Positions 15,342-23,635 of a stretch of 29,918 nucleotides of DNA are shown here, piece by piece. The stretch is from the NCBI GenBank assembly GCA_003526375.1, contig DPDG01000022.1:1-29918 (forward strand), in the 5' to 3' direction. A program made the translations under genes and the position numbers. Every line of letters begins with the position of its first letter. Position 1 is the stretch's first letter. Source of the stretch: Lentisphaeria bacterium (lineage in GTDB: Bacteria; Verrucomicrobiota; Lentisphaeria; Victivallales; UBA1829). Under the pieces are notes generated by a model. The model saw only the letters and a program-made list of their open reading frames with translations, was not told the origin of the DNA and ran no database searches.

Positions 15342-17742
15342 AAAATCATCCAGAATCTGGGCGCGCGATCTGGAAAATGCTCCGGATTTGTATTTATGTT
15401 TCCGCAAAAAGTTCCATCTGGGCAGAATGACGGCTCCGGCAAAAGCGCAGATTGCCGCGGAAACGGATTTCGCCCTGTATGTGAACGGAAGCCGTGTTCC
15501 CGTCACGCAGTTTCCTGACTTTGAATGGGAAAAGACTTTTTCGGAGTTGGATCTGTCACCGCATCTTCATGAGGGTGAGAATACCATAGCGGTCCTTGTC
15601 TGGCGCCTCGGCATGGGCAACGCGACACACCGTCTCTGCCCCGGCGGACTCCTCTTTGCATTAAGTGCCGGCGGGAGTGTCATCCGCTCAGACGGGAGCT
15701 GGAAAGTCCGCAAGTCCGCAGGCTACCGCAGCGGGAACTGCCGCTTCTCAAGCATTCCGGTCGGATACCGTTTTGAATTCGATGCGAAAGTGCGGGAAGA
15801 CTGGACGGCAGCAGATTATGACGATTCCGGCTGGGAATATGCGGCGGAACTGCCCCGGCCGGCGGCTGACGGCAGTTGGAACAGAATGAAGCGGCGGCCG
15901 CTCCCACCTTTGCAGGAAATTCCGCCGGGGGAAGTTTCAGTCATCTGGCAGGGCGAAGTGCTTTTGCCTGTCGGCAATGCTCCGGCAGGCAGTTCCGGGG
16001 AGCCCTTTTTGCGTTATATTCTCCCTGAAAACGCATTCTCCGGCTGGAAAAAAGGCTGGAACGGCGTCAGCGACGAAAACTCCGGCTCGCCTTATCCCCT
16101 GCCCTTGTCTCCCGGAGGAAAGAGTATCCGGCTGAATCCCCCGCAGCAGGGAATCGACGGCATTTCCGTCATATTGGACCTGGGTCGCGAAACCACCGGA
16201 TTCCCGGAAATCGAAGTGGAATGCGAAGGAGAGCAGGACGCCGTCACTCTTGAAATTCATCATGGCGAACATCTGGATGACGGCAGAGTGCGGTCAAAGA
16301 TATTGTGCGCCGATTTTTCCGATACCATTCACTGCGGACACGGGAGATTCCGATTCTGCCACACCCTGCGGCGTATCGGGGCAAGATACCTTCAGCTTTT
16401 CTTTACCGGAAAGATCACGCAGTGCATCCGGCTGATTTATGCAGGAGTCCGGGAGACCCTTCCGATTCTGCCGGAAGTCTCCTCGTTTGCCGCCCCGGAC
16501 ACGTTATATGAAGAGTTCAGGGAGTCCGCCATACGCACCCTGAGAAACTGTATGCACGATCATTACGAAGACTGCCCGTGGCGTGAACAGTCCCTTTATG
16601 CCTATGACTCCCGCAACCAGATGCTTTACGGCTATTACCTCTGGGGCAACTATGATTTTGCGGAAGCGTCTCTGGATCTGCTGGGAGAAAACTATTTTGC
16701 CGATACGGGCTACCTCGCCCTGTGCGCGCCGTCACAGGACAAGATAACGATACCCGTCTATACCTTTACATGGATCAGCGCGGTCTACGAATTCGTCCTG
16801 CACAGCGGACGCATCGGATACATCGGGAAACAACTTCCCCGAATCAATGCGATTCTGGACGGGGCGCTGAAACGGAAGGCGCCGGGGTATGATGAGTTAT
16901 ACTCTCCCGGAAAAGCGGAAGATTTCTGGGCGCCGGACGCCCCGGACGGAACAATCTGGAATTTCTATGAATGGACCGGAGACCTTTCCGGCAGCAACAT
17001 TTTCCCGCAGGCGCTTTACCAGATCTACCTGTCGGAGGCTCTGATCTGCGGCAGCAGGCTCAATCATTATACAGGCAACGAAAAACAGGCGGAACGTTAC
17101 AGGACAGCCGCTCATGCCCTGCAGAAAGCTATCGACAGAATCTTCTGGCTGGAAGAATACGGCTGTTACGGTCAGTTCACCCCGGAAGCCGCTCCCCGCC
17201 AGAAACCTTATGAACACGTGCAGACCGCCATGCTTCAGGCGGATATGATTCCGGAAACGCGGAAGCAGCAGGTTTTGCAGAACATCCTCCGGAATAAAAC
17301 CCGTACATGCACCTACAGTTCCATGATGTATTTCATACGGGGACTGATGAATACGGATGAACAGGGGCGGCGCTTTATCGTTTCCCGGATCAGAGATGTT
17401 TTTCTTCCCATGCTGAAATCCGGCTTCGACAACCTCTGGGAACTGCCGGAACCCAGGGCGTTGTACGGTTACAGCCTGTGTCACGGCTGGTCGGCGGTTC
17501 CCGCTTATTTTACAAACAGTATCGTGCTTGGCGTAACGCCTCTGAGCCCCGGCTTCAAAACGTTCAGAGTCTCCCCGTTCGCCGGAAATCTGGCCAGTGC
17601 TTCCGGCAGTGTCCCGACGCCTTACGGCAGCATCCATGTCAAATGGCAAATCGCAGAAAACGGGAAGATGCACGTGGACGTCGATGCACCACGGGAAACG
17701 GAACCCCGGATTGAGCTGTTCCCCGAATATAACCGAGGATGA
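15331..17742 (+). CDS. GH78-like alpha-L-rhamnosidase family protein
   Basis: An 803-aa protein without a signal peptide. N-terminal beta domains (to about residue 370, with TDFALYVNG and a jelly-roll-like LDLGRETTGFPEIEVECEG) precede an (alpha/alpha)6 barrel. HYEDCPWREQ (411-420) is the counterpart of the GH78 DCPxRDE active-site stretch, with D414 and E419 as acidic candidates. The C-terminal segment SLCHGWSAVPAYF followed by LGVTPLSPGFKTFRVSP matches the rhamnosidase C-terminal domain. It should remove terminal alpha-L-rhamnose from oligosaccharides inside the cell. The start at 15331 overlaps the GH28 gene by 11 bases and has GAGAGG upstream; more upstream ATGs (15277, 15301) lie deeper in GH28. 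GH28 plus rhamnosidase points to a rhamnogalacturonan-like or rhamnosylated substrate. Confidence 0.85.
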   Translation: MSIEKSSRIWARDLENAPDLYLCFRKKFHLGRMTAPAKAQIAAETDFALYVNGSRVPVTQFPDFEWEKTFSELDLSPHLHEGENTIAVLVWRLGMGNATHRLCPGGLLFALSAGGSVIRSDGSWKVRKSAGYRSGNCRFSSIPVGYRFEFDAKVREDWTAADYDDSGWEYAAELPRPAADGSWNRMKRRPLPPLQEIPPGEVSVIWQGEVLLPVGNAPAGSSGEPFLRYILPENAFSGWKKGWNGVSDENSGSPYPLPLSPGGKSIRLNPPQQGIDGISVILDLGRETTGFPEIEVECEGEQDAVTLEIHHGEHLDDGRVRSKILCADFSDTIHCGHGRFRFCHTLRRIGARYLQLFFTGKITQCIRLIYAGVRETLPILPEVSSFAAPDTLYEEFRESAIRTLRNCMHDHYEDCPWREQSLYAYDSRNQMLYGYYLWGNYDFAEASLDLLGENYFADTGYLALCAPSQDKITIPVYTFTWISAVYEFVLHSGRIGYIGKQLPRINAILDGALKRKAPGYDELYSPGKAEDFWAPDAPDGTIWNFYEWTGDLSGSNIFPQALYQIYLSEALICGSRLNHYTGNEKQAERYRTAAHALQKAIDRIFWLEEYGCYGQFTPEAAPRQKPYEHVQTAMLQADMIPETRKQQVLQNILRNKTRTCTYSSMMYFIRGLMNTDEQGRRFIVSRIRDVFLPMLKSGFDNLWELPEPRALYGYSLCHGWSAVPAYFTNSIVLGVTPLSPGFKTFRVSPFAGNLASASGSVPTPYGSIHVKWQIAENGKMHVDVDAPRETEPRIELFPEYNRG

Positions 17743-17748
17743 AAGAAT

Positions 17749-18828
17749 ATGAAAGAAAAAGAAATGCCTTTCCCGCTTGGGAAAATCGATGATTTCCGGG
17801 TTTACCTGCCCCCGGAAGACCTTGACGAGAAAACCGCCATGCTTCAGGTCCGGCAGTTCAACGATGCCAACCGGAGCTTTGCGGAAAAATTCAATTGTTC
17901 CGGAGAAACACCCCGCATCTCCGCCAGTTTCGTCTATGCCCATCCTGCGGACTACCGGGGCAAGCCAATGCTTCATGCCGATGTTTCCGCCTGGCGGACA
18001 GAACTCCAGCGGTTCAAAGACATGCACATTGACAGCGTTATCTTCCAGGCCGCCCTGTGGCGTGAACTCAATGAATGCTTCTACCGTTCCAAGTCCTATT
18101 CATTCATGAAACAATATCCCGTGGCCGAAACTCTGCTGGAAGCGGCGGAACAGGAAAAAATCAGGGTCTATCTCGGCGGATACGGCTCCGTCGCAGGCTG
18201 GACGGAACATTTTTCCGAAGAGGAGCTCAAAGAGGAAATCGCCGAACACCGCCGCTGCTTTCAGGAACTGAAAGATTTTCCGTCCGTCGCCGGATTCTAT
18301 TTTCCCTGTGAAACCTCCTATGCTGACCGGCGCCTTCCCGAAAAGGAACACCGTATGCATATTCTCTACCGGAACTTCTCCGACATGGTCAAGAGCTGCA
18401 ATCCGAATCTGAAGATCATTATTTCTCCGGCAACCATGCACCGCCCGGAGCGCAATCCCGAATTCATCGAATTCTGGAATGCGATCCTGGAAGATACGCA
18501 AATCGACATTCTGATGCCGCAGGACTGCATCGGCAACTGCTGTTCCCACCTCGAAGAAATTCCGGCTCAATGGCAGGCATGGAGGAAGATTGCGGATGAA
18601 AACAAGATGAAACTCTGGTCGCATACGGAGCTTTTCGAGCGCAGAAGCTTCTATGAACCCGTCAATCTCTATCCCGCTTCTCCCCGCCGTGTTGCGGCTC
18701 AGCTCGCCCTGACTGCCCCGTATGCGGAGCGTCACTGCTGCTGGGAGGCGCTCCATTTCGCCTCCGCCGATGCCGGTGAGGAAGGCGTCATCCTGGAAAA
18801 ATATCTGGGAAGCGGAAACATCACATGA
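17749..18828 (+). CDS. DUF4434-like TIM-barrel protein, putative glycoside hydrolase
   Basis: A 359-aa protein with no signal peptide. After about 60 residues comes a probable TIM barrel: ISASFVYAHP, then IDSVIFQAALWRE, RVYLGGYGSV, SVAGFYFPCETSY, LKIIISPATM, IDILMPQDCIG and KLWSHTELFE are spaced like successive beta strands. Acidic residues at strand ends (E in PCETSY, D in MPQDC, E in HTELFE) are candidates for catalysis. The pattern resembles DUF4434-type glycosyl-hydrolase-like proteins. GAGGATGAAAG precedes the ATG, 6 bases after the rhamnosidase stop, and the 3' end overlaps the permease by 4 bases. It therefore works within module B, presumably on the same sugar chain. The assignment is from fold pattern and context, not from a proven motif. 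Confidence 0.62.
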   Translation: MKEKEMPFPLGKIDDFRVYLPPEDLDEKTAMLQVRQFNDANRSFAEKFNCSGETPRISASFVYAHPADYRGKPMLHADVSAWRTELQRFKDMHIDSVIFQAALWRELNECFYRSKSYSFMKQYPVAETLLEAAEQEKIRVYLGGYGSVAGWTEHFSEEELKEEIAEHRRCFQELKDFPSVAGFYFPCETSYADRRLPEKEHRMHILYRNFSDMVKSCNPNLKIIISPATMHRPERNPEFIEFWNAILEDTQIDILMPQDCIGNCCSHLEEIPAQWQAWRKIADENKMKLWSHTELFERRSFYEPVNLYPASPRRVAAQLALTAPYAERHCCWEALHFASADAGEEGVILEKYLGSGNIT

Positions 18829-19703
18829 TCTCCGCCGTTGTTCTGCTGCTGGCGGTCAGCGCCGCTTTCATGGGAATCGGGATCGTCTACAAACGTGTTC
18901 CCGATACGGTAAAAGGCGAAGATGTCATGTTCTGGTACAGTCTTTTTTCCCTGGTTCTTCTCCTTCCCGCGGAATTTTATTCGGGGTCGGTATCAGCCAT
19001 CCCGATTCCCTGGATCATCTGCCTGCTGCTCATTGGAAATTTCAATATTTTCGGAATGCTTCTTCTGCAAACGGCAATGAAACGCGGCAATTCCGGTATC
19101 GCATGGGCGCTGACGCAATCCGCGCTGATCGGACCTTTTCTTTTCGGAATGGTCTTTTTCGGAGAAAAACATTCCCTGTTCGGAATTACCGGTCTCTGCC
19201 TGGTTCTTCTGGGAATGATCTGCCAGATAAAAGACGAGAGAAAAACTCCCGGCGCAGCACCCGCCCGCATGCACAGCCTGCTTCTCGCTTTCTGCGCTTT
19301 TCTCTGCTGCGCGGTCACACAGACAGCCTTGACCATCTCCAGCTATTCCGCCATCCCGATGAGCGGAACCGGCAAAACGTTCCTGCTTATGCTCGGCGCT
19401 GTTGCCGGACTTCTGATTTTCAAACTCTCCCGGCGCAACACCTCTTTCGCACTCTCCGGTAAAATGGCTGTGACCGCCCTGCTGCTGAGTTTTCTCTCTC
19501 TCGCCTCCACGCTCCTCCTGTTTCTGGCGCTGGATAAACTGGCTGCATTTTCGCTGGCGGGGCTGGCATATCCCGTCAGCCTCGGAAGCAGCATCGCTGG
19601 ATTCGCCCTCTACAGCGCATGTGTGGAAAAAGAGAAACTCTCATACAGGCAGGCCGCCGGTATCATTTCCATCATCGCGGGAATTTTCCTGCTCGGCTTT
19701 TAA
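18825..19703 (+). CDS. EamA/DMT-superfamily 10-TM permease
   Basis: A 292-aa very hydrophobic inner-membrane protein, with about ten transmembrane helices arranged as two halves (about 1-135 and 145-292), the layout of the drug/metabolite transporter superfamily. Each half ends with a typical late pair of helices (FGITGLCLVLLGMICQI, and YRQAAGIISIIAGIFLLGF). Its ATG overlaps the previous stop as ATGA, so it is translationally coupled to the module B enzymes. DMT proteins carry small metabolites, amino acids or nucleotide sugars. Here it is the only transporter in the window and could move a monosaccharide or acidic product released by the module, or export a by-product. The direction and substrate cannot be read from the sequence. 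Confidence 0.85.
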   Translation: MISAVVLLLAVSAAFMGIGIVYKRVPDTVKGEDVMFWYSLFSLVLLLPAEFYSGSVSAIPIPWIICLLLIGNFNIFGMLLLQTAMKRGNSGIAWALTQSALIGPFLFGMVFFGEKHSLFGITGLCLVLLGMICQIKDERKTPGAAPARMHSLLLAFCAFLCCAVTQTALTISSYSAIPMSGTGKTFLLMLGAVAGLLIFKLSRRNTSFALSGKMAVTALLLSFLSLASTLLLFLALDKLAAFSLAGLAYPVSLGSSIAGFALYSACVEKEKLSYRQAAGIISIIAGIFLLGF

Positions 19704-20004
19704 CATAGGACGGTCAACCGGGATAGACGTAACAGGTATATACCCGGATCAGTTTTGCGTTGGCACGGCTTGACTGTACCGCAAACAGAAAAGCCGGAAG
19801 AGATCGCCGCCCCCAGCAGACCAGAGATCATTCCCACCTCCGAAACCGACTGCGTCAGCCATTTGCCGGAAAGTTCCAGAGCAAGCCGTCTCTTATGCTC
19901 TGAATATCGAAGAAAATAGACAGAGTGTCTAAAATCAGGCATTCAATTTTGACACTCTGTCCGTTTCTGCCTCTGCAAATAAAGCAGAAAAAATATATGT
20001 TTTC
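19704..20004. other. intergenic region between convergent modules B and C
   Basis: No convincing gene. A short imperfect stem (CCGGG at 19718-19722 with CCCGG at 19743-19747) follows the permease but lacks a T-run, so the module B terminator is unclear. A minus-strand reading frame of 80 codons (19942-19700) contains a plausible hydrophobic stretch, but its start lies inside the hairpin at 19919-19961 and has no ribosome site. It may be a decayed gene fragment. Confidence 0.5.
19919..19961 (-). terminator. bulged hairpin, terminator of module C
   Basis: GACAGAGTGTC (19919-19929) and GACACTCTGTC (19951-19961) are perfect 11-base complements, extended by AAAAT/ATTTT past a one-base bulge. On the - strand a TATTTTCTTC stretch follows, so it should end the transcript of the GH71/99-like gene; it may also stop + strand readthrough from module B. 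Confidence 0.8.
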
Positions 20005-22830
20005 TCAATCGGGATAACCGCAGTAACGGAAATACGCAATATCTCCCTGAAACGAATCTCTTCCGGGAGCACGGCTGCTGATCTCATCTCCGTTCCCGTG
20101 AGCGCTGCCGAGACACACCATGCTGTTGCCCCGGATAAAATACGGCAGGGCAGAAAATCTCCCCTGTTCTTCACCGTCAATCCACAGGGACAGGGATTGA
20201 AAATCAAAAACCACTTTTATTTCCGCCCACTTGTTCAGAGACAGAGGACGTTTACTTTTAAGCCGGATTGTTTTGAATTCATACTGCCGCCAGAAAGAAC
20301 GCCGGTGTTCCGGAAGCGGCACAGTCGGCTCCTCCCGCTCCACAGTAAGAAAGCCTTTTCCATCAAGGAACAAACAGAGATTCCGGTAACCGTCCCGGTC
20401 GCGCCCGTTGCAGAAAAGCACCTGTTTTCCACCGCGTTTTTGCGGACGCAATTTCATTTTCACGGTACAGGCACCGGAAAAAACGCTCCTGACCCCGCAA
20501 ATGAGATAGTCTCCTTTGCCGTCGAAACGCAGAAATGAATTGCCGTTTTCAGTAATCCTCCTCGGTTCATGTTCCCGGACACGCGCCTTCCATGAAGTTC
20601 CGCCCGGAACGGCGGGAAACGCACGACTTCCGCTGCTGATGATATTGCCGTTTTGAAATGCTGCAGGATCGCTGAAGTCGAAAATATCATATTGCAGAAC
20701 GGATTCCGGTATATGGATTCTTTTGACCTGTGAGTCTGGAGCGGGCGGGTTTACCGTAAAATGATGATATGCCTCATCAAATTCCTCACGGGAGGCAAAC
20801 AAGGGAACTTCCACTTTTTTCCCGGAGGGAACAGGAAAGAAAGGACCTTTGATCTCCCGGGTACCATCCTCATAGACAAGGTAAACATCAATCATCGAAC
20901 CGGAACGGATCGGGGTGGGAGTTGGAATGGTGAATTTCAACTCAAACTCTCGCTTATTCAGTTCAGGACGGCTGGCTGGAAAAACATCACTGCCCGTGTT
21001 GACCAGAAAGCCCCCTTCTTCTCCCGCAGAGTTTTTCAACGGAAGGCGACTGGCCGTCCGGCGGAGTTTTCCGATTGTCGTCGCTCCCTGAAAGTTGCCG
21101 ATTTTTGCATAAATGACCGTCCGGTCATCGCCGATAATCTCAAAATTTGCCATTCCCTCTGCAAGTGTTTCAAAAGAAAGCGTGTCATCCGTCCGTATAA
21201 AATCCGGAAAAGCTTTGTTATGATGGTTGAAACGCCGACATACTCTTCCAATGGAACCGTTCTCCACACGAATCTTCAACCGGCTCCATCTGGGAACGGA
21301 TGGGAGTAGATTCGTCTGTAGAGAAAGTTTCGTTTTCCCTTTCAAATCTTCCGGAGAAACGGAGTAGAAAATGGAACCGTCGAAAAGGAACTGCAAATGC
21401 TTGAGCTTTTTCCGGCTCTTGAAACGGAGAGCGCATTCCACGTTATTCTCTTTCCGGGCAAGTTTCAGGGAGAAAACGCATCGTTCCGGAATATTCGGGA
21501 CTGCGGTCATGGTCGTCACCATGTTTTCCAAACGCCCGTGGCGCAGAACAACCGACGGAAGCGTATATTTCCGAACCGTATTCCCGCAGGAAAGCACGGC
21601 TTCCGGCCGGACTGCCACCGGATAATCCGAGGCGCTCCAGCCGGCGGAATCGAAACGCCATTCTCCAACGGAATATTTTCCGGCATCAACCTGTTTCGTC
21701 CCGCTCTCCGCCAGAAACATTCCCGAATCCGCGTCGTAAAGCCTGATCCGCACCTGAAACGCTCCGAACGCCGATGGCAGATTGACATATTCCACTTTCA
21801 GGATTTCTCCTGCGAGAATCTCCCGGCGAACGGAAAGGATCAATTCCGGCAGGGTCTTTTCACGCAGCTCCGTTCTGTTACGCCAACGATCGATATAATA
21901 CCGCAGAATCCTGCTTTCACAGTCCTGCTGCCAGAGAGTCGGGCGGATTTCCGTTTCCTGATAATCGTTCCATGTCGTGACGTGAAGAAAATCCGGTTTT
22001 TCACGGAGAACCGCATCGCCAGACTCCCGCAGGACTCCGGTATGAAAGAACGGCCAGTACCAGTCGCTTCTCCAGGAACGCAAATCGCCAATGTATCCAA
22101 CTTGAAGAGTTCCACCGAACAATTTACCCTGTTTGCCTGCCGCCTGCTTCATAATTTTCAACCAGGAACCGATATTCAGAATTTCGAAGAAATTGTAAGC
22201 TCCGGAAAATTCCGGCATTTTCAGAAAGACGGCAGCTTGAGCTTCAGCGGTTTCCGGATCGGGTGCGTTCGCACTATTGCTCCGGAACTCAAGATAGGAT
22301 TCAAATTCCGCGCCGTTCTTTTTGCAGAACGCAAAAAGACGCTGCCAGTATTCCGGTTTTCTGCGGTTCATGTGATAGCCGAAAATCAGAACTTTGTTTC
22401 CATTTTTCAGGACATTCGGATGAGCCGCATACTTGTGGTAAAATTCCGTCAAAGCCTTTGCTGTCGTCTCCGGATCGGAGCTGATTCCATCAAACATCGG
22501 GTTGATGTAAAACTCCGAACCTTCCGCCGCTTTCAGCATGGCATCCAAGACATAATAACGGTAGAAACTCGTTTTTCCAGGCCCCAGCGTCAAGTCAAAC
22601 AGAAAACCATCGATTTCGGTCTTCCGGGCTGCTTCGATCTCCGTCCGGAAATCCCGTTCTGCATTGCCGGAAGCATTCAACGCAACCGGATCGGGATAAG
22701 CATGCCCGGTCCACGTGCCACAGAGTGACCCCCATGAAACATAGGTGCTCCAAACCGTGTTTTTCACCGGCGAAGCCGCACAAAGCAGAAACACCGCAAA
22801 CAACAGAATACCGATTGGAAATTGTTTCAT
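20005..22830 (-). CDS. secreted GH71/99-like glycoside hydrolase with LamG-like C-terminus
   Basis: A 941-aa exported protein. The signal peptide MKQFPIGILLFAVFLLCAA is followed directly by a catalytic-type domain (about 25-330). It begins STYVSWGSLCGTWTG, contains DGFLFDLTLG (74-83) and YLEFRSNSA, and ends with HVTTWNDYQET (W287 to T293), close to the WNDYxE signature of the GH71/GH99 group (endo-alpha-1,3-glucanases and endo-alpha-mannosidases). Middle beta-rich domains follow, and the last 175 or so residues look like a concanavalin/LamG domain (FDGKGDYLICG, LWIDGEEQG, GDIAYFRY). The ATG at 22830 has GGAG 8 bases upstream; a GTG at 22869 overlapping the previous stop is less likely. As last gene of module C it is the candidate degradative enzyme; substrate inferred only. 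Confidence 0.8.
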   Translation of the reverse strand: MKQFPIGILLFAVFLLCAASPVKNTVWSTYVSWGSLCGTWTGHAYPDPVALNASGNAERDFRTEIEAARKTEIDGFLFDLTLGPGKTSFYRYYVLDAMLKAAEGSEFYINPMFDGISSDPETTAKALTEFYHKYAAHPNVLKNGNKVLIFGYHMNRRKPEYWQRLFAFCKKNGAEFESYLEFRSNSANAPDPETAEAQAAVFLKMPEFSGAYNFFEILNIGSWLKIMKQAAGKQGKLFGGTLQVGYIGDLRSWRSDWYWPFFHTGVLRESGDAVLREKPDFLHVTTWNDYQETEIRPTLWQQDCESRILRYYIDRWRNRTELREKTLPELILSVRREILAGEILKVEYVNLPSAFGAFQVRIRLYDADSGMFLAESGTKQVDAGKYSVGEWRFDSAGWSASDYPVAVRPEAVLSCGNTVRKYTLPSVVLRHGRLENMVTTMTAVPNIPERCVFSLKLARKENNVECALRFKSRKKLKHLQFLFDGSIFYSVSPEDLKGKTKLSLQTNLLPSVPRWSRLKIRVENGSIGRVCRRFNHHNKAFPDFIRTDDTLSFETLAEGMANFEIIGDDRTVIYAKIGNFQGATTIGKLRRTASRLPLKNSAGEEGGFLVNTGSDVFPASRPELNKREFELKFTIPTPTPIRSGSMIDVYLVYEDGTREIKGPFFPVPSGKKVEVPLFASREEFDEAYHHFTVNPPAPDSQVKRIHIPESVLQYDIFDFSDPAAFQNGNIISSGSRAFPAVPGGTSWKARVREHEPRRITENGNSFLRFDGKGDYLICGVRSVFSGACTVKMKLRPQKRGGKQVLFCNGRDRDGYRNLCLFLDGKGFLTVEREEPTVPLPEHRRSFWRQYEFKTIRLKSKRPLSLNKWAEIKVVFDFQSLSLWIDGEEQGRFSALPYFIRGNSMVCLGSAHGNGDEISSRAPGRDSFQGDIAYFRYCGYPD

Positions 22831-22865
22831 TTGAAATTCTCCAGTTCTTTTATGATATTTAAGTT

Positions 22866-23534
22866 TCACCTGAGCAGCTTCAAATCCGGTGTGCGCATCA
22901 TCATTACCCAGAGGTTGTTGATATTTCTCCAGTTGCCATCATTCCAGCTTTTGGGACAGGGCATCCACCTGTGCGGATCACGGTATGTGCTGGTACTGCC
23001 ATCGTATTGAACATTATTCATAATGTAAAATCCACCTTCCACATGATTCTTCGAGCCGTAAATCATCCTGTCGCTGACGATCGCTTTTCCTCTCAGCCTA
23101 TCCAGCTTGATGGTATAATGAGCGTAGAACACTCCTGAATTCCAAATATTCTTGCGCATGAAAAGACTCCAGCCGTTCACCCGAGCATTCGTTTCCTCAT
23201 TGTAAAAGGAACTGTAAGAAGTTTCATTGACGCTTTTCAATTTGTCTCCCGGACACTTCAGAAGCGAAGTAAGCTCTTTACCGTTCATATAATGGGGATA
23301 AAACATAGTGGATAGCGAACTGTCACCAATCCCGTAGGAAAGCTGAGAGACAAAATAACCATCATAGTCATTCACATACATTTGGCAATAGACTCCGATC
23401 TGCTTCAGATGATTGATGCAGGAAATATTGAGTGCTTTCATCCGCGCTTTATTCAGTGCCGGCAATAAGACGGAAACAATTATCGCAATGACTGCTATCA
23501 CTATTAAAACTTCTATCAGAGTAAAGTCAAACAC
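22866..23534 (-). CDS. prepilin-type pseudopilin of module C, leader interrupted by TGA
   Basis: From the GTG at 23534 the product is 222 aa: MFD, then FTLIEVLIVIAVIAIIVSVLLPALNKA, the prepilin-type helix, followed by SCINHLKQIGVYCQMY as in relatives. Only three residues precede the processing site and no ribosome site lies before the GTG. The same frame is open upstream to an ATG at 23609 with a good AAAGGGA site, except for a TGA at 23541-23543. The natural gene is therefore probably 23609-22866, a 247-codon pseudopilin with a nonsense codon at position 23. It is either a recent pseudogene or is rescued by internal initiation or readthrough. The exact H-X9-DG spacing of the other three is absent. 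It lies between the LacI and GH71/99-like genes, in their transcript. Confidence 0.7.
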   Translation of the reverse strand: MFDFTLIEVLIVIAVIAIIVSVLLPALNKARMKALNISCINHLKQIGVYCQMYVNDYDGYFVSQLSYGIGDSSLSTMFYPHYMNGKELTSLLKCPGDKLKSVNETSYSSFYNEETNARVNGWSLFMRKNIWNSGVFYAHYTIKLDRLRGKAIVSDRMIYGSKNHVEGGFYIMNNVQYDGSTSTYRDPHRWMPCPKSWNDGNWRNINNLWVMMMRTPDLKLLR

Positions 23535-23540
23535 ATGTAT

Positions 23541-23609
23541 TCAAATAAAGGGTGAAGACTGCTTCCGGTGACAACCCCAACATTTTCCGTTCCATAATCT
23601 CTGTTTCAT
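23541..23609 (-). pseudogene. orphaned prepilin leader ending at an in-frame TGA
   Basis: The ATG at 23609-23607, 7 bases after AAAGGGA, opens 22 codons encoding a basic, Cys-rich peptide (MKQRLWNGKCWGCHRKQSSP, then FI) and stops at TGA (23543-23541). The frame then continues through ATA CAT GTG into the pseudopilin. Long leaders of about 24 residues in module B (basic, one Cys) and 38 in the pseudopilin at 25092 (basic, no Cys) support this being the true leader of the same gene. Confidence 0.65.
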
Positions 23610-23635
23610 AATGCGATCCCTTTCTCTATTTTACT

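Noticed and set aside
14223..15506. 427-codon - strand open frame
   Set aside because: Antisense to GH28, whose NTD and DD motifs establish the true frame.
16897..18027. 376-codon - strand open frame spanning two genes
   Set aside because: Antisense to the rhamnosidase and DUF4434-like genes and crosses their boundary, so it is not a gene.
19700..19942. 80-codon - strand frame as a real gene
   Set aside because: Its start is inside the terminator hairpin, no ribosome site is present, and no family is recognisable; kept only as a possible remnant.
21397..22728. 443-codon + strand open frame
   Set aside because: Antisense to the GH71/99-like gene, which has a signal peptide and the WNDYxE-like motif.
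23541..23543. Selenocysteine or UGA-as-Trp decoding of the leader TGA
   Set aside because: Many genes here end in TGA, so it is an ordinary stop in this genome. No SECIS-like hairpin is evident just downstream, and a prepilin leader has no need for selenocysteine.
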